A DNA stretch of 64,000 nt from Xiphias gladius (taxonomy: Eukaryota > Chordata > Actinopteri > Istiophoriformes > Xiphiidae). The notes beneath the pieces were generated by a model. It searched no databases. It worked only from the letters and a program-made list of their open reading frames with translations, and was not told the origin of the DNA. Location of the stretch: positions 12,148,001 through 12,212,000 of the forward strand of contig NC_053416.1 of assembly GCF_016859285.1 (NCBI RefSeq). Direction: 5' to 3'. Below are positions 29,540-41,725 of the stretch, piece by piece (within the stretch, counting starts at the first letter, position 1; each line of letters begins with the position of its first letter). The translations under genes and the position numbers were made by a program.

Positions 29540-29825
29540 TTTAGTAAAAATGCTGTTATGTTGGAAAACCATTAAGGGCACCTTATTAAAAAGTGGTAGA
29601 TTATATTTTAGAGTTTCTCCAACATGAGAATTTTCTGCTTTTCTCTGTTTTATATCATCGTAAACTGAAGATCTTTCTGTTTTAGACTGTTGGTCTGTCA
29701 AAAAACATATCTGAAGACTTCACATTGGACTCTGGAAAAATCTTTTTACATTTTATAAAAAATTAATCATTGGCGGGTTAATAAAAATTGAAAATAATCA
29801 TTAGTTGCAGCCCTATTATATTTTG
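29540..29825 (+). repeat. AT-rich dispersed repeat copy
   Basis: CTTTTCTCTGTTTTATATCAT, AGACTGTTGGTCTGTCAAAA and a terminal AATAATCATTAGTTGCAGCC match the copy at 46.5-46.75 kb (ACTTTTCTCTGTTTTATATC, GGACTGTTGGTTGGACAAAA). Confidence 0.7.
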
Positions 29826-30317
29826 GTGTTATTACTACATTTTCATCTTTGTTCTTTGGCTGCAAGCTACATAACATTATGTACAAAAACTAGTTCTGAC
29901 AGAGAGAAAAAACAGTACAGTTGTATTGATGATAACTGATGATTCATCTATATCCATCTTTTTCCAGGTGAATATACCACCAACGTGCCAGGCCAACCAC
30001 AACTAACCCTCACTACTGATACTCTAATTACCTACAGACCATCCACAGCAGCCAGATACTGTAACGCAGGGTTAGACTAGATATAAATTTGTTGTGAGCC
30101 CAAGTCAATCTGATTACTGTCATAGTCAATTTTCAGACTGCACAGGGAAATAATCCTCTGGCTGGTCAAATGAACGTAACACACACACACACAGGCATCA
30201 TGGACAATACTAGGCCATGCAGCGGATGTAGCCTCAACTGTCTAACCTATTTTTGACACCATTTCTATTTTTACACGCATCACTCATCCTGTTTATCACT
30301 CTGCTCCTTGAATACTG

Positions 30318-30341
30318 AATAGGGTTAGGATTAGGGTTGAT
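30318..30341 (+). repeat. Short telomere-like motif
   Basis: AATAGGGTTAGGATTAGGGT, about three TTAGGG-like units. Too short for more than a note. Confidence 0.4.
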
Positions 30342-33300
30342 TTCACCGGGCTGTCCCCTTGTTGTTGATATTAACAATTAGGAGGAAGCTTAACTCTTCT
30401 GATTTCTGTTTCCCCGGGAATATCTGAGGAATATTTTTACTCAGGACTGCACTCATTTCAAACAACAGGCTGTGCATAGGAATAACGTTCATATTTGAAC
30501 AGCGGAAGTTATTGTGGGAAATTTCTCCCAGTTTTTCAGCAACTGCTCCTTTAAAGCAAGTACTACTTTCCACAGCAGGCTATGCACTATTCATCAGGGT
30601 TCAAATTGAGCTTGATCAACCTTAGAAGCATCTTAGTCACACTCCAAGACTCAACTTTGTGATCTTCATCTCGCAGACACGACGGTTCTCATGAGATGTA
30701 CAAAATGACAGCATATACGTTATTTTAATAGATCTTTTAGAAATAGCCTAATAGTAGCAAACCATTTAGTAACTAAATTCATACTGCGTTTGCATTTGAG
30801 GCTGTACTAATATAGATAAAATTAAGGAAATCCTGATACAATATACAGAAAACAATGAAGAATTCAATGCTTACAGAAACCTGAGGATAAGCTAAGAACC
30901 CCTCATCAACCTTGGAGACTGATTCGATTCCTTTACAGCAAACATAAGAAACTCTGGACCAAAAGACAGTGACAGTCTGAATTACTGATTGCAAAGAGTA
31001 AAATTTGTACATAATCCTAATTTAGTATGAAGACAGAATGGTAATTTAGAGCTGCTTAAGTTACTTAAGACAACACCAACCACCATACAGTATCTGTCCA
31101 ACGGCAAAACCTTTCAGTCAACATCAATGGAGGACTTAACAAAGTAAGATACCATGTTGGAAAAAGAAGAAACCTCTTAAAGTACCAATACCTTACACAA
31201 CACCCCTTGTAGCTGTCAAAATACACTGTACGACACCCAACAGCTACAGTGAAGTATCAGTCTATCCAACATGAAACCATCTGACAAGGCTGAGGATCAT
31301 TTTTAATGGACTCCCAAGAAAATCTAAGAGACTGACACATGTTAATGAAATTGTTACTGTCATGCCAGAAAGGGTTTAAAGAACTGTATCGTGCAAAAGC
31401 TGTTTACGGTAATTCCTCTAAGATCTAGCGAGCACGTCAAGCAGATCAGGTGTCCATCACACTGCCACCCTTTGAATTATAAAAACCTACATTTTAAAAA
31501 CTAAGCAACAAATTGTCTTTCTAGTTATTCTGAAACAAGCAGTTCAATAAACACGGATTTACTGGCCCATAACATGCTGCTAACTCAACGAGCACAACTT
31601 AGCAATAGCTTGGCAGAACATTGTGGGTCAAATTACTTAGATAAATGAGTATTATGTAATTGTGGGCGACGAATACGTAAAGTTGTATTAATTATTTTGT
31701 TTTCCTTTGGTCACTGGAAACATACTCTTAACACACGGTGACACATCTTATAAAATTGATACAACAAACCGTTGCCCACCCAGCAGATGCACAGCAACAT
31801 TAGCATTCATTTGGAGTTTTGTTACAGTCCACCTAACAGCTGTAAGTCCAATATTCAACACGGCAATGCTTTTTACATTACACACAATAATTAGATTTGT
31901 CGTATCTATAACAATTATTGATTAGTGAGACTATATGTTAACCAGCAAACATTTCCAAGCCATTTCCAAGTTTCTGCTCTGCTCTGCTAAAATCCTGATT
32001 TTATAGTCGCATCCAACAAAATTACCACACACTCAAGTTAAAGACAACAGCTGTGCTTTGATTTTGGCTATATTTATTGTAAAATGATCACTCAGAGAGA
32101 AAGTTATAAGCTAATTCATGTCGGTGACAGCTGCCGTATGGTCAATTGAATGAGACCAGAGAGAGGTTTGTCTGAGAGGGAAAGCCCGATCTCGCACTTG
32201 CGGGGCAATACTCTTGACTCTCTTCCACGGAAAATAGCTAAGGTTTTACCAAAATAATGCTACATTTGTCACTAGGTGCTGAAGACAAGTTGCTAAAGGG
32301 GGGGTGAAAAGTTGGTAAATCTAGCAACAAAGGTGCTAAGTTGGCAACACTGCCTGTAAATGCCGCCCTGATGACGCAATAGAAACTGTTTGCGCCAACT
32401 CATTTTAAAAGAGCATCGGCCAATGGGGAAACTTCAACACTAGACTGGCAGACCAATGGTGTAACTTTATCACTCACTCGGTCAGTCAGTCAGTCACAGA
32501 CATTTGCGTTTATAGGGCCTGCCACGCTGTTGCAGTTCAGCAAAAAAAAGAGCATGCATGCTCACAACTGTTGGCAGGAGAAAAATGTTATGACAGCATA
32601 ACAGTCTATGCCTGAGCAGACTGAGCAGACTCATTAAGGAAAGAGAAAAACGGATAGAGTCCGTTGAGCTGAATGGCCCATTTCCTCTCTGTGCACTAAC
32701 TCTGAGTATGTGTGTGTGCATGTATCACAGTGTTGGTGTATTCATGTGAGCTTGTGTGCATTAATTTCTACAACCTGAAGTAAGCTGGTTCCATGACCCC
32801 ATTTTGACTCCTCAGACATCAAATTTGAGTGTTAGCGTGATATTTTCCAGACAGAGTCTACCAGGACAGGAGCAGACACATCAGCCTCGCTGCTGTCATG
32901 TCAGCTTTAGTCTGATGGTACTGAGTTCTTATAGTAAAAGCTGCCTAGAAAATATTGTTAGTTGATTGTTATTGGTTTTCCAAATCTTGCTCATTCACTG
33001 CAATTCAAATTTTATGTCATAAGAGAAATGGACAGTCAGCTACCGCATTCTGTAAAGTTGCAATCTGCATCAATATCAGGCGACTTAGAAGAACCGAAGT
33101 TCCATTAATTTTGAAGTAGCAATTTCATATTAATCTAGGAACATATAAGTGCTGAGATGCCTTGGGTTTGGGTTAGGATCAGGAAATAAAATAGGCCTTT
33201 GTCTGCTTTTGGGGATCATATTTGGAGTTTGCATCAGCCCCCAAGGACTGTGTCGAGTGTGTCTCATGAGGAGGATAAAAACCAAAAACATCTAGTGGTT

Positions 33301-35599
33301 AACCTTAAGGACATATGCATCTTCCATACAGTACATTTCAACCCTGTCTCCTGGAAATTATGTTTTTAATCCTACTCATTTTAATTTTAAATATTTCTCA
33401 GGAGAAACGTTACGCTGCCCAAATCATTACCCTACAATACCTGCTCTTGCAATACTGCAATAACATCCACTCACAGCAACGTTATTAATGTTCTTTTTTC
33501 CACAAATATGTTCAGGCACTCACAGCTCTCTTGTTGGCTAAGTTTAACTACATGACTCGTGACATTCCCATGACAAAGTGCTGCACTTTGGACACCTACC
33601 CTCCCCCGACGACCACCTTCCTATAACATGCCAGTGGTACAAGAGAAACTGCATATCCCTCATTGAAAAAAATATTTGCAACTGAACATAATTCAGGAAT
33701 CCCTCAAAGAATACATGGCAAAACAAATTAGTAGTATAAAATGTTATTTGTTTATGTGATTGTGTGTGTATGTGATTGATATGTTTATAGACTATGAAGC
33801 ATCGTGAATGTAAAACCATTTTGACGTCAACACATGTGGCTGCATGTGATTCCGCCTGGTCTAATGAAATAAAATTTGCAAGCCCAACAACAAAGCATCT
33901 CCAAATCTGTAATCTGGGTGTGATTTAAGCGATGTAATATTACATAAAAATGGAGTCAGAGAGATATTAAATGAACAATATAATAACCACACTGTATTTT
34001 CAAGACTCTACAATGATGCATTCTTACTATTTTTAATGCAGAATTATCCTAGTAAAGGCACATTGAGCAGGTCTACAAGTTTAATAATTTCCATCAATAT
34101 GGATGCTCCTGTTTAATTTATGTCACAATCTTAATGTGGATAGATAAACCTTCATGTTACCACTCACTAGGTGTCAAAATAAAATAAAAAAAATCTATAC
34201 CAAGTGCTGAAATGATCTTCTACCAAAAATATATAGTATAATGATATTAATACAGAGTAAGTGCTGTATACAATTGCTCAATCACATGTGGGGCAGGAAA
34301 CTTTCAATTACAGACCTAGACCTACAGATCCCTTTTTTTAATTTCATGTCCATGTGCGTGTAACTGCTCAACCAGCAGGCACTGTTGGTTTAATCTGTCT
34401 GTCTGCTGCGGTCTCTATTTTTTCAACATACAAAATCATACATTTTTGGACTATTTTTCTTCTTTCTAATCCAGGTTATGCAATCGAGTTAGCAAAAGTT
34501 AGTCAGACAGATCCCAGCGCTGCCCCAATGTCATTGAGCAACTTGAATTTAATCAGTCTGGGATGCGATTGTGATGTAAGTTGGTTCAAAGTGCAGCTGC
34601 ATCAGCTAGAGTCAAGCAGCACTCTCCCGCTTGTTTTTGGATTAATATTGGTTCAGGCCAAAAATGACTTCTAATCCAATTGTCTGAGGTAAAATTACCA
34701 ACCATGTGCATTAACAGAGCTCTACTAATGCCAGAAGTAGTGCAGGAAAATCATCAAAATGGTCTAGGTTCACATCTGCTGCATGGTTTTCATGTCTTAA
34801 ATTATCAATTTACATTATGTTTTTAAAGTAAATCACGGATATCACATGACAATTTACTGTATCAGTGTGATCCCGCAGATCTACGGGGATGTTTTGGTTG
34901 AGACGGTTTGTAGGGATCATCACTGTTTATGTTATGCGACTGTCCAAATCCCAGCGTCATTTTCATTTAGTCTTTTACGGTAAAATTAACACATTGACCT
35001 TCATTGAAAGTCAATTTTAAACCAGTTGTGCAGGAAAGATGAAATTCAACTAACTGCTTCAAATAGCAGTTGATTACATGAACGAGACTGTCCACTGATG
35101 GTAGATGAGCAGTGACACACGGTGGGGTATGTGTCTATGAAATTACACGACAATAAACTTGGCTTGATAGCGGGCAGATACAGAAATGAGTGTAGAATTT
35201 GTCACCCAGTTCTGCTTAATTTGCCCATAAGCATCACAGGGGGGACCACTTAAAGATGAATGCCATATTCCAAAATCTGATCTAATTGTGACATATGTGT
35301 AGAACAGTATTAATATGACCAAAAGGCAGAGAAACATCATTGCTACAGAAGAACCATACTGCCTGACTGTATCATCTCCACTAGCGTGACAATGGGGCCC
35401 AGTCTGTGTTCACTTTAACACTGGTTTTTCTAACCTATTCCAGTAATTATATTGGATCCTTTTGTTTTATTTTGCTCAATCGATGCCAACTATTGAATGG
35501 CTCCAGACGCTGCCATTCAGTCTATAAACTATTAACCTGTGGGCAGTCCCTAGCCTACATCTGCGCTGACCCTAAAACAGTAATGTGACAACTGCCTTC

Positions 35600-36740
35600 C
35601 CAGCAGGGGCGACGTGTGTTAATTCACGCCAATGTGCTCAGCACCCCGAGGCGGCCGCAGGCTCCAGTTCCTGTGCCTCGGGGGCTGGAGGGCCGCGCCA
35701 GCCCACTACGAACTAGCATCCTCTTGCAACACCACTGCAGCATCCTCTCAAAACACAGCCGGTAATGTGTGACGAGCTGTCAAGCAGGCAAAAAAAAAAA
35801 AAAACGCACATACTGCCTGCCATACATGTCTTAATTATGAACAGAAGCCAGTGCGCATCTGGCTTTTACCACAAGCACGAGCCTCAACAGCTGGAAGGTC
35901 CACTGCACAACAAGTCCGGCTACCGAAAGCCTGCCACCAGAAACACACAGACGGATGAAACACGACGCAGCGTGAGCATCCGTCGTGTGCAAGGCGGCCT
36001 CTGCGTGGCGATGAAGATCCCGAAGCGGACGCAGGCTCGATCCCCGTCATCTTTGAAGGGGCTCGCTAGTGTAGGCCAAGCTCTGCCACTTCCGACGTGC
36101 GGGCTAAACCAAGGCCAGAAGACCAGACGAGGCTCGTTTTTTTTTTTTTTTCGGTTCTCTGTTGTTACACACGGCGGTGGTGTGTACTGGTTCGGTGTTA
36201 CCTGTTCGGGTCAGGTTTGAAACGAGTGGATCTCCCACCGCAGCTGACACGATCAACCTGACTCAAACCCACGGGCCCGCTACTCCCAGTAATTCCCAGC
36301 TCGGGCGATGTTAAACCCCAACAGCAGCAGTGTTTAAAAACAGCTTTCCTTGCCTTACCTCGTAATCGATTTTCATCATGTGCTGCATCCTAATCTGTGT
36401 GAAACTGTCCATGGCATGCTCCTGTTTTTTTTTTTTTGTTTTGTTTTGTTTTGTTTTTTTTAATCGGACGAAAATACATATATATCGGCCCCTCCGCTAT
36501 GATCTCAGCATCAGCAGCTGCGCGTACAATGAAGCAGTGATGGCCGGTGGTGATGATGCTGGGAGCCCCGCCCTCCTCTGCGTGCAGCCAGAATGAGCTC
36601 ACTGGTTTCCAGCCCGGCCGGCTCCGGCAGCGCCGCAGTCCAGCGGCAGACGGCACAGACCCGCTCACGTCCCACATCACAGGAAACCCTCGTGTGACGG
36701 TCCGTAACGCTCCCGGGAGCATCCCCCCTGCAGGGTTTTA
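35600..36740. promoter_or_regulatory. CpG-rich block, probable jakmip2 promoter region
   Basis: Base composition changes sharply to GC-rich with frequent CpG (for example GGCGGCCGCAGG near 35650 and the 36490-36720 stretch), unlike the AT-rich flanks. It holds the proposed jakmip2 first-exon donor at 36359. Open frames seen here on both strands are attributed to high GC, since none resembles a known protein. No TATA box or start site could be fixed. Confidence 0.6.
36359..36480 (-). other. jakmip2: Proposed non-coding first exon of jakmip2 (5' UTR), 5' limit unknown
   Basis: On the minus strand a near-perfect splice donor (GAG|GTAAGG) ends at 36359 inside a CpG-rich block. The coding-start exon at 20735-20966 has a clear upstream acceptor (pyrimidine-rich tract then ATAG|GAG), so a 5' exon must lie further upstream. 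This donor is the best candidate I found, giving an intron of about 15.4 kb. The exon carries three in-frame ATGs (from 36412) whose frame stays open through the splice into exon 2. The 5' limit given here is arbitrary. It is an inference; other upstream exons or promoters are possible. Confidence 0.5.
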
Positions 36741-36778
36741 AGCAGGTTCTGAAAAATGTTGAGGGGAAAACGTTTTAA

Positions 36779-36910
36779 TTGCAACGTTAAAAAAAAAAAA
36801 AAAATGTTTTTGCAACGTTATATGATGATACGAAGTGTTTCTTTGGAGAACTTCCTTGCAACGTTATATAAACACGTTTTTATCTTCTGTTAATTCATTT
36901 GCAACCGTAT
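36779..36910 (+). repeat. Three exact and one degenerate copies of TTGCAACGTTA
   Basis: Exact copies at 36779-36789, 36810-36820 and 36856-36866, and TTGCAACCGTA near 36899. They lie at the upstream edge (minus-strand sense) of the CpG-rich block. They may be part of a GTTGCAACGTT-type minisatellite or mobile fragment, or protein sites. Confidence 0.75.
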
Positions 36911-37769
36911 GTTTTGTGTTATATAATTTAAAAAAAAAAAAAATCACTTTTCTCACACAAACCGAAAAGGGAGAGAAGGTCACAAAGCAAAGGAAAAAAA
37001 AACAATAAGGCAAAAAGTGTAAATACACGTAAATAGATGTGTAGATTTATAAACAGATACCTAAATAAAGTGTGTGTGTGTGTGGTGGGGGGGGGGGGCA
37101 TATTGGTTTCCATTAATAACCATTAAAAATGATTCTCATTTTTACCTTGTAACATAATGAGCAGGACACAATTTTCACATCTTAAATGATAGATTTTCAC
37201 CCTAAGTAATCCACTCATCAAGAGCAGGGGCAAGGCACATTTCCCTCATATTAGAAATAAGTTTATGTCCGACCATCAACAATGTCTGAATCCACTCTGC
37301 ATCAACAGGAGGCACATCTCTAAGTGGAGAATGATCTCCTGCTAATATTTTAAGTGTACGTTGTACAGCCTCGATTGTGCAAACTACACGGTGGAGGCCA
37401 TCTGTTGGATTTACTTTTTGAATTATTATGCTGTACGTACAGCGTAAACCTGCCAATAGTGCACCACTATTATCATGCCATGCCAAAAAAGCTCATTTCG
37501 AGATTTCTTAACCATGTTAGAACATTCCCGCTGCAGCGTTTTGATTTCTTTTTTCCCAGAAAAACTCAATTTATACAATCCTCCTCGGAGAACTGCATCT
37601 TATACTGAATATTAGCAGACTGGTTGGTGATTCTTAGAATGTACTGAGGATATTGCTGAGAGCTCAGCTGCTTAGGCCTACGACTTTAAATTCAATTCGA
37701 CATGTATTTTCACACATATGATGTGAGATTGTCAACATTAACCATGTCATAAGCACTGCAACTTCTGCA

Positions 37770-39440
37770 AGTGCTATGCTTGAAGTTCTTGAAGACGTTT
37801 CGCCTCTCATCCCAAAGGCGTCTTCAGTTCTAATTGACTAGTGTGGAGTTACAGGTAAAAAATCCTCTGGTGAGACCAGCAGCAGAAGTGAGTCATTGAC
37901 CTTCCCGGTCATCACGTGAGTCGTCAGGATCCCATGGGTCAAGGTGTGGATGGGTGCTAACACCTTGAGGATAGTTAGGGTGACAACTGGATCATTGACC
38001 CACCCTGCCATCAAGTGAGCGGACCCATGAGTCCTGGTACAGATGGGTGTTCAGCTGTCTGGGGAGTGAACTAAGAACTGCATTGTAGGTGGCTGACAGG
38101 TGGTGTGTCAGACCACCTCCTCTGTTCAGTGGCGGTTGTTCCTGATTGACAAAAATGGCTTCTTTCACCCCTCTTTCAAACCATCGGTCTTCTCTGGCCA
38201 AAATGTTTACATCACTGTCCTTTGTCCTTAAGATGCAGGTGGACTGCTGAGTCCTGATCTGAGGAACTGGCTCTCCTGTGTTGTGCCATGTGCTTATGAA
38301 GCTGTTTTTTGTTTCCCCAATGTACAATCCTGTGCATTCCTCACTGCATTGGACTGTGTAAACTACATTGTTCTACTTGTGCCTGGGTATTTTGTCCTTA
38401 GGGTGGACACGTTTTTGCCTGTTACTGGGCTTGAAATGCACCGAGATGTTATGTTTGTGGAAGATCCTCCCAAGTTTTTTGGATAATCCAGCAACGTAGG
38501 GAATGACACTGTTGTTTCGTTTATTGCAGTCGTCTTCTCTGTCTGCCTCTTTTTGTGGTTTTGACGAAGGCCCAGTTGGGATAACCACAAGTTCTAAGTG
38601 CTTCCTTGATGTGTTTATGTTCCTTCTCTTCCCCTTCTGACCTTGTGGGAACATTCTGAGCCTAATGGTGTAGGGTTCTGATGACCCCCAGTTTGTGCTT
38701 CAGTGGGTGGTGAGAGTCAAACAGTAGGTACTGATCTCTGTGTGTGGGTTTCCGGTACACTTCAATGTTCAGGCCTCTGTTTTCTCACTGTGCACTGCAC
38801 AATCCAAGAAGGCTAGGCTATTTCCACTGACATCCTCACGAGCGAACTTGATGTTGGTGTCCACTGCATTGATGCGTTCAGTGAAGGATTCTACTTCATG
38901 GGTTTTGATTTTGACCCAGGTGTCCTCCACATATCTAAAACAGTGGCTGAGGGAAGCTCCTGGAAGAGAGGTCAGGGCTCTGCTCTCTTCTTCTTCCGTG
39001 TAGAGATCAGCCACTATTGGTAACACTGGGGAGCCCATGGCACAACTGTGCTTCTGTCTGTAGAAACCTTCATTGAATTGGAAATAGGTGGTAGTCAGGC
39101 AGAGGTCAAGCAAGGCGCATAAGTGGTCAGGGGTGAGGTTGGTTCTGTTGGGTAAAGTCCGGTCCTGTAGCAGTCGTTTCCAAACTGTTTTAACTGCTTC
39201 TGTGGTAAGAATACATGTGAAGATTGAAGTGATAGGAGGATACCATGGTTTCATCTGAGTCCAGTTTTTTTTTCCAACCTTGCTGGCAAAGTCCTGGGAA
39301 TTCTTGATGTGGAGTGTTTCCAAACAGAGGAGCCAGGATGGTAGCCAGGCGTTTACCAATGCTCTAAGTTACCATACTGCAACAAAGTTTGTCAGTTTCT
39401 GCCCAGGTCAACACACGTACTGAACCACAAGGTCATGGCT
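37770..39440 (-). mobile_element. Decayed Penelope-like retroelement (reverse transcriptase plus GIY-YIG endonuclease)
   Basis: On the minus strand, 39359-38769 encodes reverse-transcriptase sequence with typical Penelope motifs (CLTTTYFQFNEGFYRQKHSC then AMGSPVLPIVADLYTEEEE, and FRYVEDTWVKIKTHEVESF). Downstream, 38654-37992 holds the linker and a GIY-YIG-type endonuclease (NNVVYTVQC, LYIGETK, and DREDRWFERGVKEA-like LAREDRWFERGVKEAIFV). The catalytic YVDD is YVED at 38922-38933. There is an in-frame TAG just before NNVVY, and frameshifts near 38785 and 38540 and near 39310. The 3' tail GAAGACGTTTCGCCTCTCAT at 37793 onward is typical of the family. Non-functional. Confidence 0.9.
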
Positions 39441-40999
39441 GGGATTTTACCACATTTTCTTCCTCTCATGGCGATCACTACATTCAAATGTAATGATAGG
39501 TATGTGAAGCCCTAAACTGGGGTACGACAGAATTATACAGTTTTCGCATCCTAAATATTCAATGATAAATGATCGCTATATCGAATGTTTGTATAAAAAT
39601 GCAAACCTTGTGGTATATACAGAACAGAAAGTTTAAACTGATGCAACTATGCCTCAATGGCCTACGGATTTAATGGATACATTTCACAATCAACCTTAAA
39701 ATAGCCTTATTCTAATGTGGAGTTGTAGTATTTTCCTCATTGCTCGTTGCAACATGTTTTGCCACATAACTGCAAAACAAGAAAAAAGTTCAGTTGAGTT
39801 GAAATGAACATATATCCTTGGCTCAACAAGTTAACCTGGAAAAATTGCTCTTATTGTTAATAAGTGCTTCATATAGGCCACTGCACAGTACAATGTGTTG
39901 CAGTGTGCTTTATGGACGATGCAGTAGAGTGAGAGGCGGTGCCATCTAAAGGTCGGTCCCAGAAATGAGCGTAATTGTGAGTGAGTGAGTGAAGTCTATT
40001 TGTACAGCGCCCTTCACAGACACAAAAACACAAAACTCTCTACATCAATTGAAAATACACTGTTACAAACAATAGCAACTACACTACAACTACAACTACA
40101 ACTACACTTTGGCGGTTCAAAGAAGTTTAATTCAAACCGGTGAAAAGAGCATGAACCTTGGTCACCACAGATCTTAATTTAGCAATATTCATCAACTGGG
40201 GGGAAAAATGTCAGACTCATTCAGTGGCTGAACTCAGCTACACTATCTTGGGATATATGGGAGGGGGTTGGGGTTGTCCAAGAAAGGCACATAACACAAT
40301 GGTGAAGTTTTAATGAAGTAAATGGATAAAGCTGTTGTTGAGTCCATCCTTTTACATCATCAGGACTCACGCATTCGTTTAGTGAAGTGTGCAGGACGCA
40401 AAAAGTCATATTCACATCTATTTATTAAAATACAGCAGTGTCTTAAAGATTGAGGTTGCTTACAGAGGTCTGGACCAGACTATGCATCCCTGACAAGCAT
40501 AAAGCATTCACATCAGTTCACGAAGTCTGAGCGACTATTCACTCCCTGGTCCAGCAGATATTAGGTTTAAACACTGTAAATAACATTGTCGGCATGGTCA
40601 TCATCTTATTGGCTGAGACCTTCTTCACTCCTCAGGTATGTGCCTCCCTCGTAGGGACATTTCACTCTGGACATGATTGACTCTCCCCATTTAACGACTT
40701 ATCTGTAGAAAAAGAGGTAGTAAAAGACAAGACACTAGACAGCACCCAAGGACGGTTTCTCAAACTGTCATGCCGCCTCCATATAAGGGGTTGTTTGTCA
40801 CATATAGACAACCATATATCTTTGGGTGCATTCCTTGCAGAATAACATCTCTGTTTAGTACCAGCGCCTGAGTGTAATAAGCACCACAAGCCACTTTCTT
40901 TTAGTCTCATAACAAGATAATATATAAAAACACATAAAAAATAACCCTTCACTGTGTAACACGTTGTACATACTCTGGATTGAGTGGATGAGACCAACT

Positions 41000-41535
41000 T
41001 CACCACATCCTCACTTTCACCTTCAGGCACACATGTGGTAGGTATTGACTCCCGTCAATGCCCGGGCTGCAACGACTGGTTTGCCCCCTATTTTAACCGT
41101 AAAGCCACGTTTCGGTTCACACGGGACCGAGGCCCTCCTCCGTCTTGGACTGCAGGCCACGTTTTGTGGGGCTGACTGCCCCGCCTGCGAGTGACCCGAA
41201 AGTCACACATTTGTTTGAAATTAACAAAGATAGGCCAACAACATTTTTATTAGGCTCCGTGATGTTCTTAAGCGCACTTGACATGCTTGGTTGTCGGATG
41301 AACTGAGGCGGAACAGCCGAGTTGTACCGCCCCTCGTGCCGGTCACATCTGCACTTTGCTTAAAACAATCCTCAAACACATATTCGGCTTCATATTCAGC
41401 AGTCTGCGCCGGCTAAAGTGGCTGAGGTGTTGGCACGGTATCGTAAAAAAAAATTGATGTGGGTACAGAAAGAAATTAGCCCCCACGGAGTGCTCTTAGG
41501 AAACTAACGGTTAAGTGATTTGAAGGGGACGAAAG
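41000..41535 (+). promoter_or_regulatory. Probable promoter/5' UTR of the SLC6 gene
   Basis: CpG-richer sequence begins about 41050 and runs into the first coding exon. No exon boundary or TATA element was identified with confidence. An additional upstream non-coding exon is possible. Confidence 0.45.
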
Positions 41536-41725
41536 ATGACCATGGACCAAGAGAATAGCACCTACGCAGCTGCCGTGCCAAACGAATGCCACCAGAATCC
41601 CAAAGAGCTGGAGGGACGGGGATACTGGGGGACCAAAGCCGAGTACATCCTCACTGTGATGGGCGCGATCATCGGACCTGGGAACATATGGAGGTTCCCC
41701 TACCTGTGCTACAGAAACGGCGGAG
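41536..41725 (+). CDS. SLC6 gene coding exon 1 (residues 1-63, TM1)
   Basis: Encodes the N-terminal tail and TM1: [20 protein letters not shown] then LCYRNGGG. The [15 protein letters not shown] signature is exact, but the usual GLGN is GPGN. Donor is GGAG|GTGAGT, phase 1. Confidence 0.95.

Larger units (their letters stand above)
20967..36358 (-). other. Proposed jakmip2 intron 1 (about 15.4 kb), no coding exon seen
   Basis: Between the coding-start exon and the proposed first exon I found no recognisable protein exon on either strand. Contents are repeats (annotated separately: 21.05-21.6, 23.24, 26.0, 26.8-27.7, 28.3-28.7 and 29.5-29.8 kb), short CA runs (30180) and AT-rich unique sequence. 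Alternative promoters or enhancers cannot be excluded. Confidence 0.45.
36742..41000. other. Intergenic interval between divergent jakmip2 and SLC6 promoters
   Basis: Apart from the Penelope-like element (37.77-39.44 kb) it contains a poly-G run near 37087-37099, a short (ACAACT)n block at 40077-40107 and a common AGCGCCCTTCACAGACAC repeat fragment near 40006. No gene exon was recognised. Confidence 0.6.

Noticed and set aside
35765..36220. A 151-codon plus-strand frame in the CpG-rich block
   Set aside because: High GC reduces stop codons; composition and sequence resemble no known protein and there is no splice context.
36390..36722. A 110-codon minus-strand frame in the CpG-rich block
   Set aside because: Ends in a translated poly-T/TTTTG tract and has no recognisable domain; the region is better read as promoter/5' UTR.
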